A model generated the notes under the pieces. The model was not told where the DNA came from. It did no database searches and worked only from the letters and a program-made list of their open reading frames with translations. Below, piece after piece: positions 1-6,977 of a DNA stretch of 64,000 nucleotides. Source of the stretch: an uncultured Chloroflexota bacterium (lineage in GTDB: Bacteria > Chloroflexota > Anaerolineae > Anaerolineales > Anaerolineaceae); assembly GCA_902786265.1 (NCBI GenBank), contig CADACE010000019.1, positions 1 through 64,000 of the forward strand, in the 5' to 3' direction. Every line of letters begins with the position of its first letter. The first letter of the stretch is position 1. The position numbers and the translations under genes are program-made.

Positions 1-1
1 C

Positions 2-94
2 CTCCGGTCCCAGTTCCCGAACCCTACACCATGTACCGGACCCGGTCATCACTCTCTAATTTCTTATTTCTTACTTCTTATTTCTTATTTATCC
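2..94. repeat. Degenerate 7-bp-period tract
   Basis: Two adjoining blocks keep a 7-base register. The first has units such as GGTCCCA-like words (about 2-50). The second is a run of TTTCTTA units (53-94). There is no open reading frame of note. It belongs to the same dispersed heptad family as the tracts at 18.5, 21.5, 22.6 and 28.4 kb. Confidence 0.75.
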
Positions 95-141
95 AGAGTT
101 TACAGCAAAACTTTCAAAAAGAAAACCGGCAATGTTGTCCC

Positions 142-330
142 TTGACTTTTTTTAAATTTATGGTAAGGAAATAGAACAAAGGTGCCGGAGGTCATTTTTC
201 CCCAGGTGAAAGCGGGCACAGGCCGAATGACCTTAAAAGGTACCCGCCGCAATCATGTGCTGCGGGTACGATAACGTTGATTTTAGGGTGAGTCTTATTA
301 CCGGTACACCTGTATCAGGTGCTTTTGTAC
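142..330 (+). other. Structured non-coding stretch upstream of secreted-protein gene
   Basis: No gene is seen in the first 433 bases. A TTGACT box (142-147) is followed by three possible RNA helices: an 8-bp stem AGGTCATT/AATGACCT (189-196 with 226-233), a 12-bp near-perfect hairpin at 240-269 (arms GTACCCGCCGCA and TGCTGCGGGTAC), and a hairpin at about 303-330 whose ends are GGTAC and GTACC. No known riboswitch class is recognised. It could be a long leader for the gene at 434 or a small RNA. The -10 box is not convincing. Confidence 0.35.
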
Positions 331-433
331 CAACCGACAGCCGAAATAATTATCCTGAAAAAAAACAAAATTTGTTTACCGTTATTGAAGACCATTTATA
401 ATATTGAAAAAATGAAAAGGAGAATTATTACTT

Positions 434-1453
434 ATGAAAAGAATTCTGACCGTTTTATTATTATGCCTGATGATTCTTCCTGCTGCTGTCTTCGCACAGG
501 ATGAAACAGTCTACCTCAATTGGGAATCCACACTTGCTATGGACGGTGCTGAAGAACTGGCCGCGACCGGTAATTTCTTCATGCTGGACAAAGTCCAGGC
601 AAAAATGTGGCTGCCTTCCTATCTGAAGGCTGAAGAACTGACAGAAGAGGATATCGCAAATGGATTTATCCATTACTTTGTCTCAGAAGATGGCAGCAAA
701 ATCGTTTCTGTCGTGATGGGTAACGCAAACGGGGCAACGCTCGATTCCTGGAAAGAAGAACTTTCTGCCATGGATGACGTCTCGGGCATTACGGATGTCG
801 TCATTAACGGCATTCCGGCAGTCGGATATGACCTCGATGATAAAGACCTCAGCTGCGCGACTTTCATCACGGAAGATGGTGACTTCGTGGAGTTTTCTTT
901 CAAACCGATGTCAGATAAAGAATTTGCGCCAGTCACCTTAATGATCCTGTCATCTATTCAGAGTATTGACGAGGAAGGTCTGACCTTTATTGACTGGGAA
1001 GAATCAAAGAAAGCCATTGAAGAAGCCGATGTCAAAGGTGAATTTGTGACCTTTGACCAGATCAACGCAAAAGTATGGATCCCTGATATCTATGAACCAC
1101 TTGAACTTGATGAAGAAGATCTGGCGAACGGTATGATCGGTTATTACGAGACCGAATTTGAAGACGGAACATATGGGGCCATTCTTGTTTCCTATGATGA
1201 CTATGGCATCACCAGCGCGGAAGAATATGTCAGTTTTCTTCTTGAAAAAGGATATGAAACTGCGGAACTTGTGAACCTGAATGGCTGGAAAGCTGCCATG
1301 TATTCATCCTTCGACGAAGAATTCGACTATGCCTGTGTTGCTCTTGCCACTGAATCAGGAAAGATCTTCGAAGTCGCCGTACATCCGATTTCTACGGATG
1401 CATACCTCGGTGCTGCTTACATAATTCTCTCTTCAGTTCAGACTGAAGATTGA
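434..1453 (+). CDS. Secreted protein with an internal duplication, unknown function
   Basis: This is a 339-residue protein with a clear signal peptide (residues 1-21, cleavage after VFA). The rest is an acidic tandem duplication of about 150 residues. The first copy carries a VQAKMWLP...EELTEEDIANG block near residues 54-80. The second has INAKVWIP...LELDEEDLANG near 210-235. Each copy ends in an ILSSIQ or ILSSVQ motif (171-176 and the C-terminus). The ATG follows an AAAGGAG Shine-Dalgarno site. No cysteine lipobox is present, so release or cell-surface association by other means is expected. The family is not recognised. The duplication is seen directly; an extracellular role is inferred from the signal peptide. 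Confidence 0.8.
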   Translation: MKRILTVLLLCLMILPAAVFAQDETVYLNWESTLAMDGAEELAATGNFFMLDKVQAKMWLPSYLKAEELTEEDIANGFIHYFVSEDGSKIVSVVMGNANGATLDSWKEELSAMDDVSGITDVVINGIPAVGYDLDDKDLSCATFITEDGDFVEFSFKPMSDKEFAPVTLMILSSIQSIDEEGLTFIDWEESKKAIEEADVKGEFVTFDQINAKVWIPDIYEPLELDEEDLANGMIGYYETEFEDGTYGAILVSYDDYGITSAEEYVSFLLEKGYETAELVNLNGWKAAMYSSFDEEFDYACVALATESGKIFEVAVHPISTDAYLGAAYIILSSVQTED

Positions 1454-1488
1454 TATCGATCACATAATACGCATTTATTCCAAACAGT

Positions 1489-1530
1489 ATTCCCGGTGTC
1501 CTTTTTTCAATCGACACCGGGAATTTATTA
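1489..1530 (+). terminator. Intrinsic terminator-like hairpin after the secreted-protein gene
   Basis: A perfect 12-bp stem (ATTCCCGGTGTC at 1489-1500, GACACCGGGAAT at 1513-1524) is followed by TTATTA. It lies 35 bases after the stop codon of the secreted-protein gene. Confidence 0.7.
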
Positions 1531-1566
1531 AAATGAGTCAAGGAACCTGTCCCCGTGACTCATTTT
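1530..1566. repeat. REP-like palindrome, copy 1
   Basis: The 11-bp arms AAAATGAGTCA and TGACTCATTTT flank the core AGGAACCTGTCCCCG. A degenerate second copy in the same orientation occurs at 2281-2311, so the toxin-antitoxin pair sits between two copies. The core resembles widespread REP-type elements with GGGGACAGG words, which are often mobilised by RAYT-type transposases. No transposase is present here. Confidence 0.55.
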
Positions 1567-1575
1567 ACTGTTTTC

Positions 1576-1622
1576 TTGACGCTTTTCAATTTATTTGTTA
1601 TTATTGATGTGGGATATCCCAC
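1576..1622 (+). promoter_or_regulatory. Promoter and palindromic operator of the toxin-antitoxin pair
   Basis: TTGACG (1576-1581) and TATTAT (1599-1604) are separated by 17 bases. A perfect 14-bp palindrome, GTGGGATATCCCAC, lies at 1609-1622, covering the expected transcription start and ending 15 bases before the antitoxin ATG. The placement is typical of an autoregulatory antitoxin operator (inference). Confidence 0.7.
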
Positions 1623-1637
1623 CGGAATGGAGGCACA

Positions 1638-1886
1638 ATGCAGACGACTATCAGAGAATATGACGCTAAACTGGATGCTAAAAGACGTATCACGCTGCGG
1701 CATTCCAATTTTGATTATTACCATGTACAGGAGATGGATGACGGCACCATTGTGCTGGAGCCAAGAGAACTCGTTGTTCCCTTTCAGATTTCGGCAAATA
1801 CTCTTTCAATGATGGATAAATCTGTTGAAAACATGAAATCCGGAAAGGTTTCTGATCCAATCGATCTTTCCATGTTCGAGGATTAG
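1638..1886 (+). CDS. Antitoxin-like protein of a type II toxin-antitoxin pair
   Basis: This 82-residue protein has an N-terminal stretch (about residues 8-45: KLDAKRRITLR then GTIVLEPREL) that looks like a swapped-hairpin, AbrB/MazE-type DNA-binding module. The acidic C-terminal half (ending DPIDLSMFED) would be the toxin-binding arm. The start follows GGAGG at good spacing. The partner toxin begins three bases after its stop codon, and a palindrome overlaps the promoter, as expected for autoregulation. The AbrB assignment is by pattern only. The role as antitoxin rests on gene order and on the RelE-like neighbour. Confidence 0.65.
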   Translation: MQTTIREYDAKLDAKRRITLRHSNFDYYHVQEMDDGTIVLEPRELVVPFQISANTLSMMDKSVENMKSGKVSDPIDLSMFED

Positions 1887-1889
1887 TCC

Positions 1890-2267
1890 ATGTACAGCAT
1901 TGTTATGGGGATTCCTGAAATGCGGGATTTCTGGGATAGCCTTTGTTCAAAGGTAAATTCCGGGTCAGCCTCTAAAGATGAAATGAAGCTCTATAAAAAA
2001 ATGGGAAAAGTCATGTATCATATTTCACAGAATCCCCGCCGTACCGGCCTTGAGACACATGAAATCTCGTCGCTTACAAAACGATATGGTATAAAAGTCT
2101 GGCAATCCTATTTGGAAAATCAAACACCGGCCGCAGGTCGTATTTACTGGGTTTATGGACCGGATCGCGGAGAAATTACGATCATCGGTTTGGAACCTCA
2201 TCCAAACGACAAGTCAAATTCATACGATAAAATCACGCTTTCATCCACAGGGGAAAGGATCAGTTAA
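1890..2267 (+). CDS. RelE/ParE-superfamily toxin
   Basis: The protein has 125 residues. Its C-terminal half, with RIYWVYGPDRGEITIIGLEPH followed by YDKITLS, matches the last strands of the RelE fold, where an Arg begins the aromatic strand and a hydrophobic strand precedes the catalytic tail. RelE-type toxins cleave mRNA at the ribosome, while ParE-type toxins act on gyrase; the sequence alone does not separate them. The N-terminus has the usual helical hairpin (residues 1-55). It is coupled to the antitoxin gene with a 3-base gap, so the two are co-translated. It is slightly longer than a typical RelE (about 95 residues). Confidence 0.7.
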   Translation: MYSIVMGIPEMRDFWDSLCSKVNSGSASKDEMKLYKKMGKVMYHISQNPRRTGLETHEISSLTKRYGIKVWQSYLENQTPAAGRIYWVYGPDRGEITIIGLEPHPNDKSNSYDKITLSSTGERIS

Positions 2268-2280
2268 ATACAGTTGTTTA

Positions 2281-2311
2281 AGTAAAGGAACCTTTTCCGT
2301 GGCTCATATTT
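2281..2311. repeat. REP-like element, degenerate copy 2
   Basis: AGTAAAGGAACC, then TTTTCCGTGGCTCAT, aligns with the copy at 1530-1566, with about four mismatches and one gap. It lies 14 bases after the toxin stop codon and so brackets the toxin-antitoxin module. Confidence 0.5.
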
Positions 2312-2340
2312 GATGTGTCTGCGGTACCAATATAAACTAT

Positions 2341-2371
2341 AAACGCCCACGATAACCGAGGGCGTTTCTTA
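2341..2371 (+). terminator. Terminator between the toxin gene and tRNA-Gln
   Basis: An 8-bp stem AAACGCCC/GGGCGTTT (2341-2348 with 2360-2367) is followed by CTTAAAT. It can serve the toxin transcript and, read from the other strand, the tRNA transcript. Confidence 0.6.
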
Positions 2372-2381
2372 AATAAAAAAG

Positions 2382-2452
2382 CTGGGCACAAAGGAGTCGA
2401 ACCTCTACATACAGATTCAGAGTCTGCTGTCCTGCCATTAGACGAGTGCCCA
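2382..2452 (-). tRNA. tRNA-Gln (anticodon CUG)
   Basis: On the minus strand the acceptor arms TGGGCAC and GTGCCCA pair perfectly. The anticodon stem GCAGA/TCTGT encloses the loop CTCTGAA, giving anticodon CTG. The T arm AGAGG-TTCGACT-CCTTT is regular. The discriminator base is G, the usual one for tRNA-Gln. CCA is not encoded. A run of six T follows directly as terminator. Length is 71 bases including the discriminator. Confidence 0.93.
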
Positions 2453-2469
2453 TCTCATGAACAGTCAAT

Positions 2470-2497
2470 ATTGTAACACTCCTCAAATATTTGTAAA
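2470..2497 (-). promoter_or_regulatory. Promoter of tRNA-Gln
   Basis: Read on the minus strand, TTTACA (2497-2492) and TACAAT (2475-2470) are separated by 16 bases. The tRNA 5' end lies about 18 bases downstream of the -10 box. Confidence 0.65.
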
Positions 2498-2596
2498 GGG
2501 AATTGATGATTTTTGTGACTTTTAATATAAGTGATCGCCGGTCATTGGGCGATAGTCAGAATTCATTTGTCTGAAGCCGCCGGTCTTAAACCGCTG

Positions 2597-2631
2597 CCCA
2601 CCGACCACCGATCACCGATCACAGACTACCC
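2597..2631. repeat. 7-bp-period tract overlapping a gene end
   Basis: Five units in register (such as ACCACCG, ATCACCG). The tract overlaps the last codons and the stop codon of the methionine sulfoxide reductase gene (stop 2619-2621). Confidence 0.65.
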
Positions 2632-3089
2632 CAATTACAATTCCGTTCCAGCACGTTGGAGAAACGCTTCAAGCCGGCGGCGTCGGTTTCATCAAAGCGG
2701 GCACGGATAGGGCTGTCGATATCAAGAACTCCGATCACTTTTCCCTCATGATGCAGGGGGATGACGATTTCTGAAAGGGAACGGCTGTCGCAGGCGATGT
2801 GTCCGGGAAATTCATGGACATCCTTCACAAGCTGCACCGTATCGGAGGCGGCCGCTGTTCCGCAGACGCCTTTCCCGAGCGGGATGCGGATGCAGGCAGG
2901 ACGGCCCCAGAACGGACCAAGCACCAGGACGCCCTCCACCATCAGGTAATACCCGGCCCAGTTGATATTTTCCATGGATTCTCCCAACAGGGCAGCGGTA
3001 TTGGCCAGGTTCGGCATCGGAAGCCGTTCGTCTTCCGTCAGGGATTCCGCCTGGCGGACCAGCAAGTCATAAAATTCAGTCTGATCCAT
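2619..3089 (-). CDS. msrC: Free methionine-R-sulfoxide reductase (GAF domain)
   Basis: This 156-residue single-GAF-domain protein reduces free L-methionine-R-sulfoxide using a cysteine relay. All three expected cysteines are present: Cys66 in GRPACIRI, Cys76 in GKGVCGTA and Cys100 in GHIACDS. Family motifs NWAGYYL, LVLGPFWG, EFPGHIACD and GVLDIDS are also seen. Length matches the family. The ATG follows AAAGGAG. It is the last gene of the minus-strand group, and its stop codon lies in a heptad repeat tract. It acts in the cytoplasm in repair of oxidised methionine, consistent with an anaerobe coping with oxygen exposure. Confidence 0.92.
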   Translation of the reverse strand: MDQTEFYDLLVRQAESLTEDERLPMPNLANTAALLGESMENINWAGYYLMVEGVLVLGPFWGRPACIRIPLGKGVCGTAAASDTVQLVKDVHEFPGHIACDSRSLSEIVIPLHHEGKVIGVLDIDSPIRARFDETDAAGLKRFSNVLERNCNWGSL

Positions 3090-3129
3090 AGTTGCTCCTT
3101 TAGCAGTGGTCAGTTTTCCACGGTTTTAT

Positions 3130-3282
3130 TCAGCGTTTCAACCGGTTATTTCTGTGTTCGTACGCAGCCCATTTCTTTTCCCGCTCCAGATCTCCGCGCA
3201 TGACGCGCCTGACGATCCCGAATGCCGCGGCACACAAAACAGGAAAAAGAAGCAAAGTTATAATTGGAACAGACGGCATCAT
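3130..3282 (-). CDS. Small membrane protein, 50 residues
   Basis: This short frame starts with ATGATG and overlaps the stop of the acyltransferase gene as ATGA (start 3282, acyltransferase stop 3281-3279). The arrangement points to translational coupling. The peptide has one hydrophobic segment (residues 5-23) followed by a strongly basic, charged tail (RRVMRGDLEREKKW). It would be a single-pass inner-membrane peptide with a cytoplasmic tail. No family is recognised. Codon use looks ordinary. It may be a small partner of the acyltransferase set, or simply a small unknown gene. Confidence 0.55.
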   Translation of the reverse strand: MMPSVPIITLLLFPVLCAAAFGIVRRVMRGDLEREKKWAAYEHRNNRLKR

Positions 3283-4208
3283 GCTCCGCGCATTTTTCTC
3301 AGGTGGTCAAGCATGAATAGCTCATGATCCACAGCGAAGTTGCCGGTCACCGTGGAAGACGCGGGGACATCCGCCGCTGCCACCGCACCCAATGTCACAC
3401 GCGCTTTATCTCCAACCTTCACTTCGCTGGAAACCGTGGAATTGGGGCCGATCCAGACATCATCCCCGATCTCAGCGGAACCGCAGATACAGGCAGATGC
3501 CGCGATCAAAACCCGTTTCCCGATATGTGAACCGTGGGCGATATGAACCAGGCTTTCGATCTTGGTATCATCACCGATACGGGTTTCATGCCAGGGGAAC
3601 AGAGACCGGGAGACATTGCAATTATATTGAATCTCGACCCGGTTTCCGATGATCAGACTGCCCCGGTGTTCAACGCCGAGTACGCCTTCACTGCCTATAC
3701 GCATGAATTCTAATCCGCTGCCGCCCAATACACTTCCGGAACGGATGGTGCAGTCCGCACCGATCTTTGTCCTTCCGAATATGACCGCACCGACTTCCAC
3801 AACGGTATTTGCGCCGATGGAAACATTCTGCGGGGCAATAACAGCCCGCGGATCGATATGCGCTGAGGGATCGATGACCGTCGGTTCATCCGTCCCGGCA
3901 TAGCGAGCAGCCCATTCAGGACCACAGAGCCGGTTGTGAAGTTCAAAGAAATCGATACGCAGGTTCGGTACCGCGCATATTCCCCGCAGCGGATCAGCTT
4001 CTGCCGCCTGCTGTGCCAGGTCAAAGGGTACCATCAGGCAGGAAACATCCGGATTTTTCAGCGCCATCCGCAGAAATTTCGGGTTTCCGCAAAAGGTAAG
4101 CAGCGGAAGTCCCGCTTTTGCCGTGCATAATCCAAGCCCCGCGAATTCACCGTCCCGGATAAGATTCCAGTCTGACTTACTGATTTCCGATAAACGAATC
4201 ATGCCCAT
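3279..4208 (-). CDS. LpxD-like left-handed beta-helix acyltransferase
   Basis: The protein has 309 residues. The N-terminal third resembles the uridine-binding head of LpxD-type enzymes. From about residue 110 there are many hexapeptide repeats (IGANTVVEVGAVIFG, IGADCTIRSGSV, IGDDVWIGPNSTV). The motif LVHIAHGSHIG matches the segment that holds the catalytic His in LpxD. LpxD adds a hydroxyacyl chain to UDP-glucosamine in lipid A synthesis, but no other lipid A gene is seen and Chloroflexota generally lack LPS, so another nucleotide sugar is the likely substrate (inference). It overlaps the deacetylase-like gene by 10 bases. A second ATG at 4202 overlaps that stop as ATGA and is an alternative start. 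Confidence 0.75.
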   Translation of the reverse strand: MGMIRLSEISKSDWNLIRDGEFAGLGLCTAKAGLPLLTFCGNPKFLRMALKNPDVSCLMVPFDLAQQAAEADPLRGICAVPNLRIDFFELHNRLCGPEWAARYAGTDEPTVIDPSAHIDPRAVIAPQNVSIGANTVVEVGAVIFGRTKIGADCTIRSGSVLGGSGLEFMRIGSEGVLGVEHRGSLIIGNRVEIQYNCNVSRSLFPWHETRIGDDTKIESLVHIAHGSHIGKRVLIAASACICGSAEIGDDVWIGPNSTVSSEVKVGDKARVTLGAVAAADVPASSTVTGNFAVDHELFMLDHLRKMRGA

Positions 4209-4915
4209 AATTCTTCGACCTTTCCGAAACGGATCCCGCGGCTGTCCGCGTTTTCTTTCAAACGCTGCAGAAAATCCCGTGCACCCATTTCCGGCCCCCG
4301 GTTCACAAACGGCGCAAGGTTTTCATATTGGTGATAGAAGGGTTTCGCCCGGTTATAGCGTTCCATATGTTCCGTGTTGAGATATAAATGGATCGGATGA
4401 AAATTGAAGATTTTCAGGCAGGAGGCTCCGGCCAGCAAATGCTGCTCAACGGAGGGATGATCCTTTTCCTGCGCCCAGGCATCATCCTCATAGAAAAAGG
4501 GCAGACGCTTCAGTCCGCCGAAATGATTAAAGGGTTTAAGAGCGATCCCGGATGACAGAGGAATAAAGAGATTCATATCCGCCTCAAAGCCCATCTCCCG
4601 GGCTGCCATCAAAACAGGCGTCGCGTCCACAAGGGCATGGCAGCGCATCACTTTCGCTTCCGGAACGAGAGCTCTCATCTCCCTGAGTGTTTCGAGATAA
4701 GTTTTAAATGTCTGCCCGCTCAGCTGCGGCAGAAAATTGGGATGGATCCCGAGTGTGAGAAGCGGATGGTGCCTCAGTTTATCCAACAGCGGAGTATCAT
4801 TCGTGACGAAAAAACACACCGGGATCCGCAGATATTCAACAAGCGCGAGGGTATCTGACAAAACGCCGTCATTCGCCCAATCCATATCCATCGTGACATA
4901 AACCGTATCAGTCAT
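4199..4915 (-). CDS. Polysaccharide deacetylase-like (WbmS/NodB-type) protein
   Basis: This 238-residue protein has features of the NodB-fold, WbmS-like branch of sugar deacetylases. An N-terminal metal-binding candidate lies in VTMDMDWAND, followed by GIHPNF, MRCHAL and FNFHPIHLYLNT with conserved histidines. Enzymes of this fold remove N-acyl groups from sugars. The gene lies between an ATP-grasp protein and an LpxD-like acyltransferase, so the set could deacetylate a nucleotide sugar or glycan and re-acylate it. That pathway is an inference. The start follows GGGGGGAGAAGG. No signal peptide is seen, so it is cytoplasmic. Confidence 0.65.
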   Translation of the reverse strand: MTDTVYVTMDMDWANDGVLSDTLALVEYLRIPVCFFVTNDTPLLDKLRHHPLLTLGIHPNFLPQLSGQTFKTYLETLREMRALVPEAKVMRCHALVDATPVLMAAREMGFEADMNLFIPLSSGIALKPFNHFGGLKRLPFFYEDDAWAQEKDHPSVEQHLLAGASCLKIFNFHPIHLYLNTEHMERYNRAKPFYHQYENLAPFVNRGPEMGARDFLQRLKENADSRGIRFGKVEELWA

Positions 4916-4935
4916 CCTTCTCCCCCCGTTTATCT

Positions 4936-5982
4936 TCAGGCCTCGCCCTCGTAAAATGTCTCGTCCAAACCGCGCATGATGTACCCTTCTTTATAGGCAA
5001 AATGCGGTTCGATCTCCTCACCCATCAGGTATTTGCGGATCATGATATCCGGTTCGTTATAGCCTACCATCGCCCGGAAGGAGGATGTACCGGAATAACG
5101 CGGGTTGATCTCAAAGACGTAACATTTGCCGTCGACAAACCGCAGCTGGATGTTGACCGCGCTGCGGCAGCCCAGCTGCAGCGCGATCTGCTCACACTGC
5201 GAGGTAACTTCCGGGAAGCGTCCGATCTGCCCCTGGGAAATGCCGTTGGAGATCACCAGCATCTCACCGGTATAGCGGCTGCGGATCTTGAGCCGGTTGG
5301 AAAGCGCTGTCATGATGTTTTTCTTCACCGCGATGGAGTTGATCAGGTTCCCTTCCATGTCATTCAAAACACCGACTGTATATTCGCAGTCCGCGTTTCC
5401 GACATATTCCTGCACGATAAACTCCGGATAGATGTGCAGCATCCAGGTGCCGAAAAGCTGAAGCTCTTCCGCGTCCTGTGCGATATAGGCATTCGCCGAC
5501 CCGCCGCCGCCGATGGAGGGTTTGAGCACCACCGGGAATTTGCTGATCTTTTCCAGATCCGCCGCTTCACGGATGGTCACGGAAGACGGATGGGAAAAAC
5601 CATGCGCGTCAAGCCATGCCATGGTCTGTGATTTATCCATACAGGTGTCGATCACGGACTTCGGATTCATCGGCAGAAAAACGCCCTCGGAACGCACTTC
5701 ATCCTGAACCGCGCTGATTTTTTTCAGTTCCGGTTCAGACCCGGTGAAAAGCGCCTGAACCCCTTCTTCTTTGCAGACCTTCAGCAGGGTCTCAATATAT
5801 TCCGGCGCGGATGCCGGAGGGAGGATCCGTTTTTTGTCAACAAGGAACAGGCCTTTGGAGACCGGTGTGATATCTGCCCCGATCAGATAATAATTTTTAT
5901 CCGACATTTTCAGTGCTTTCACCAGCTGTTCGCCGTTTCCGCCGCCGCCGACACCCGTCACCATCACTCTGATTCTTTCCAT
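4936..5982 (-). CDS. ATP-grasp protein (carbamoyl-phosphate-synthase-like)
   Basis: With the ATG at 5982 the protein has 348 residues and begins MERIRVMVTGVGGGGNG, a Rossmann-like start. The ATP-grasp core follows: FPVVLKPSIGGGGSAN (about residues 145-160), FIVQEYVG, and FVDGKCYVFEINPRYSGTSS near the end. The Glu and Asn of EINPR are the expected metal ligands. ATP-grasp enzymes join a carboxylate to an amine or thiol. A GTG 32 codons upstream (6078) keeps the frame open and has a purine-rich upstream stretch, so the start is not certain. A TATAAT box lies on this strand at 6116-6111. It leads the three-gene acyltransferase/deacetylase/ATP-grasp set, 20 bases before the next gene. Confidence 0.8.
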   Translation of the reverse strand: MERIRVMVTGVGGGGNGEQLVKALKMSDKNYYLIGADITPVSKGLFLVDKKRILPPASAPEYIETLLKVCKEEGVQALFTGSEPELKKISAVQDEVRSEGVFLPMNPKSVIDTCMDKSQTMAWLDAHGFSHPSSVTIREAADLEKISKFPVVLKPSIGGGGSANAYIAQDAEELQLFGTWMLHIYPEFIVQEYVGNADCEYTVGVLNDMEGNLINSIAVKKNIMTALSNRLKIRSRYTGEMLVISNGISQGQIGRFPEVTSQCEQIALQLGCRSAVNIQLRFVDGKCYVFEINPRYSGTSSFRAMVGYNEPDIMIRKYLMGEEIEPHFAYKEGYIMRGLDETFYEGEA

Positions 5983-6231
5983 ATCTGTATTCACCGGCGG
6001 TATTCCGCCGTTATTCCTTTCATTTATTTGTGCACAAACCCGGATCAGTCCGGTTTGATATATTCCCGGAGGAAACACACTCTTCCTTCCGTATGCCGCA
6101 CTATGTCCAAATTATAATATAATTATCCACAAAGATTCAGGGAAACGCTGATTTACAGCCCATGGATCGAAGGCATAACTTCGGCCGGGCAAACCGGGAT
6201 ACAGCGTTTATCCCCAAATGGAGAAACACTG

Positions 6232-6975
6232 ATGCAGAATATAATGCTGATCCTTACGACCCTGTTCGCATTTGCTTTGCCGATCGGGCTGCTGGTTTAC
6301 TGGAAAAACCGCCATGACCTGACCATGTTCCCGTTTGTAACCGGAGCGATCTGCTTTCTGCTCTTCGCACTGGGACTGGAGCAGGTGATGCATACGTTCT
6401 GTATCGTGAGGGACAATCCCGTTTCCCGCGCGATACAGGCAAATCCGTGGCTTTATGTGATTTACGGTTGTCTGGCAGCCGGTATTTTTGAAGAAACCGG
6501 GCGTCTGTTCGGGTTTAAAGTGTTGCTGCGGAATTACAAAGAAAAAGAAATTTCCGTTGCCTACGGGATCGGTCACGGCGGCATCGAGACCATCCTGTCA
6601 CTCGGGCTCACTTATTTGTTGCTGAGCCTGGTAAGCCTGGGCGTCAACATGGGCACCCCGGAAGCGAATGCACCTCTTCTGGAATCACTGCAGGCAGCAA
6701 CTGCAGGGGAAATGTGTCTCGCCATGCTTGAACGCGTTTCAGCGATAATGATGCATATCGGGTTGTCGATCCTGGTGTTCATCGCGGTCCGGGACAGCAG
6801 CAGGTTCTGGCTGTATCCGGCCGCAATAGGCCTGCATGCGCTCGCGGATTTTGCGGTCGGCATGTACCAGGTCAGGCTGTTGAGCAGCATCGCTCTTGTA
6901 GAGGTGATCGCTTTCGTCTGCGGTCTCGGCATTCTGGGTTTCGGTATTGCCTTATATAAAAGGATGGAGAAATAA
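6232..6975 (+). CDS. YhfC-family intramembrane metalloprotease-like protein
   Basis: This 247-residue multi-spanning protein has about seven membrane segments. The motif GIFEETGRLFGF gives the EExxR-like pair of the CPBP/YhfC proteases, and IGHGGIET plus an ERVSAIMMHIG segment supply the likely metal-binding His and Glu residues. YhfC-type proteins are predicted membrane-embedded peptidases with unknown substrates. The ATG follows GGAGA. The next gene, also membrane-embedded, starts two bases after the stop, so the two form an operon. Confidence 0.75.
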   Translation: MQNIMLILTTLFAFALPIGLLVYWKNRHDLTMFPFVTGAICFLLFALGLEQVMHTFCIVRDNPVSRAIQANPWLYVIYGCLAAGIFEETGRLFGFKVLLRNYKEKEISVAYGIGHGGIETILSLGLTYLLLSLVSLGVNMGTPEANAPLLESLQAATAGEMCLAMLERVSAIMMHIGLSILVFIAVRDSSRFWLYPAAIGLHALADFAVGMYQVRLLSSIALVEVIAFVCGLGILGFGIALYKRMEK

Positions 6976-6977
6976 GT

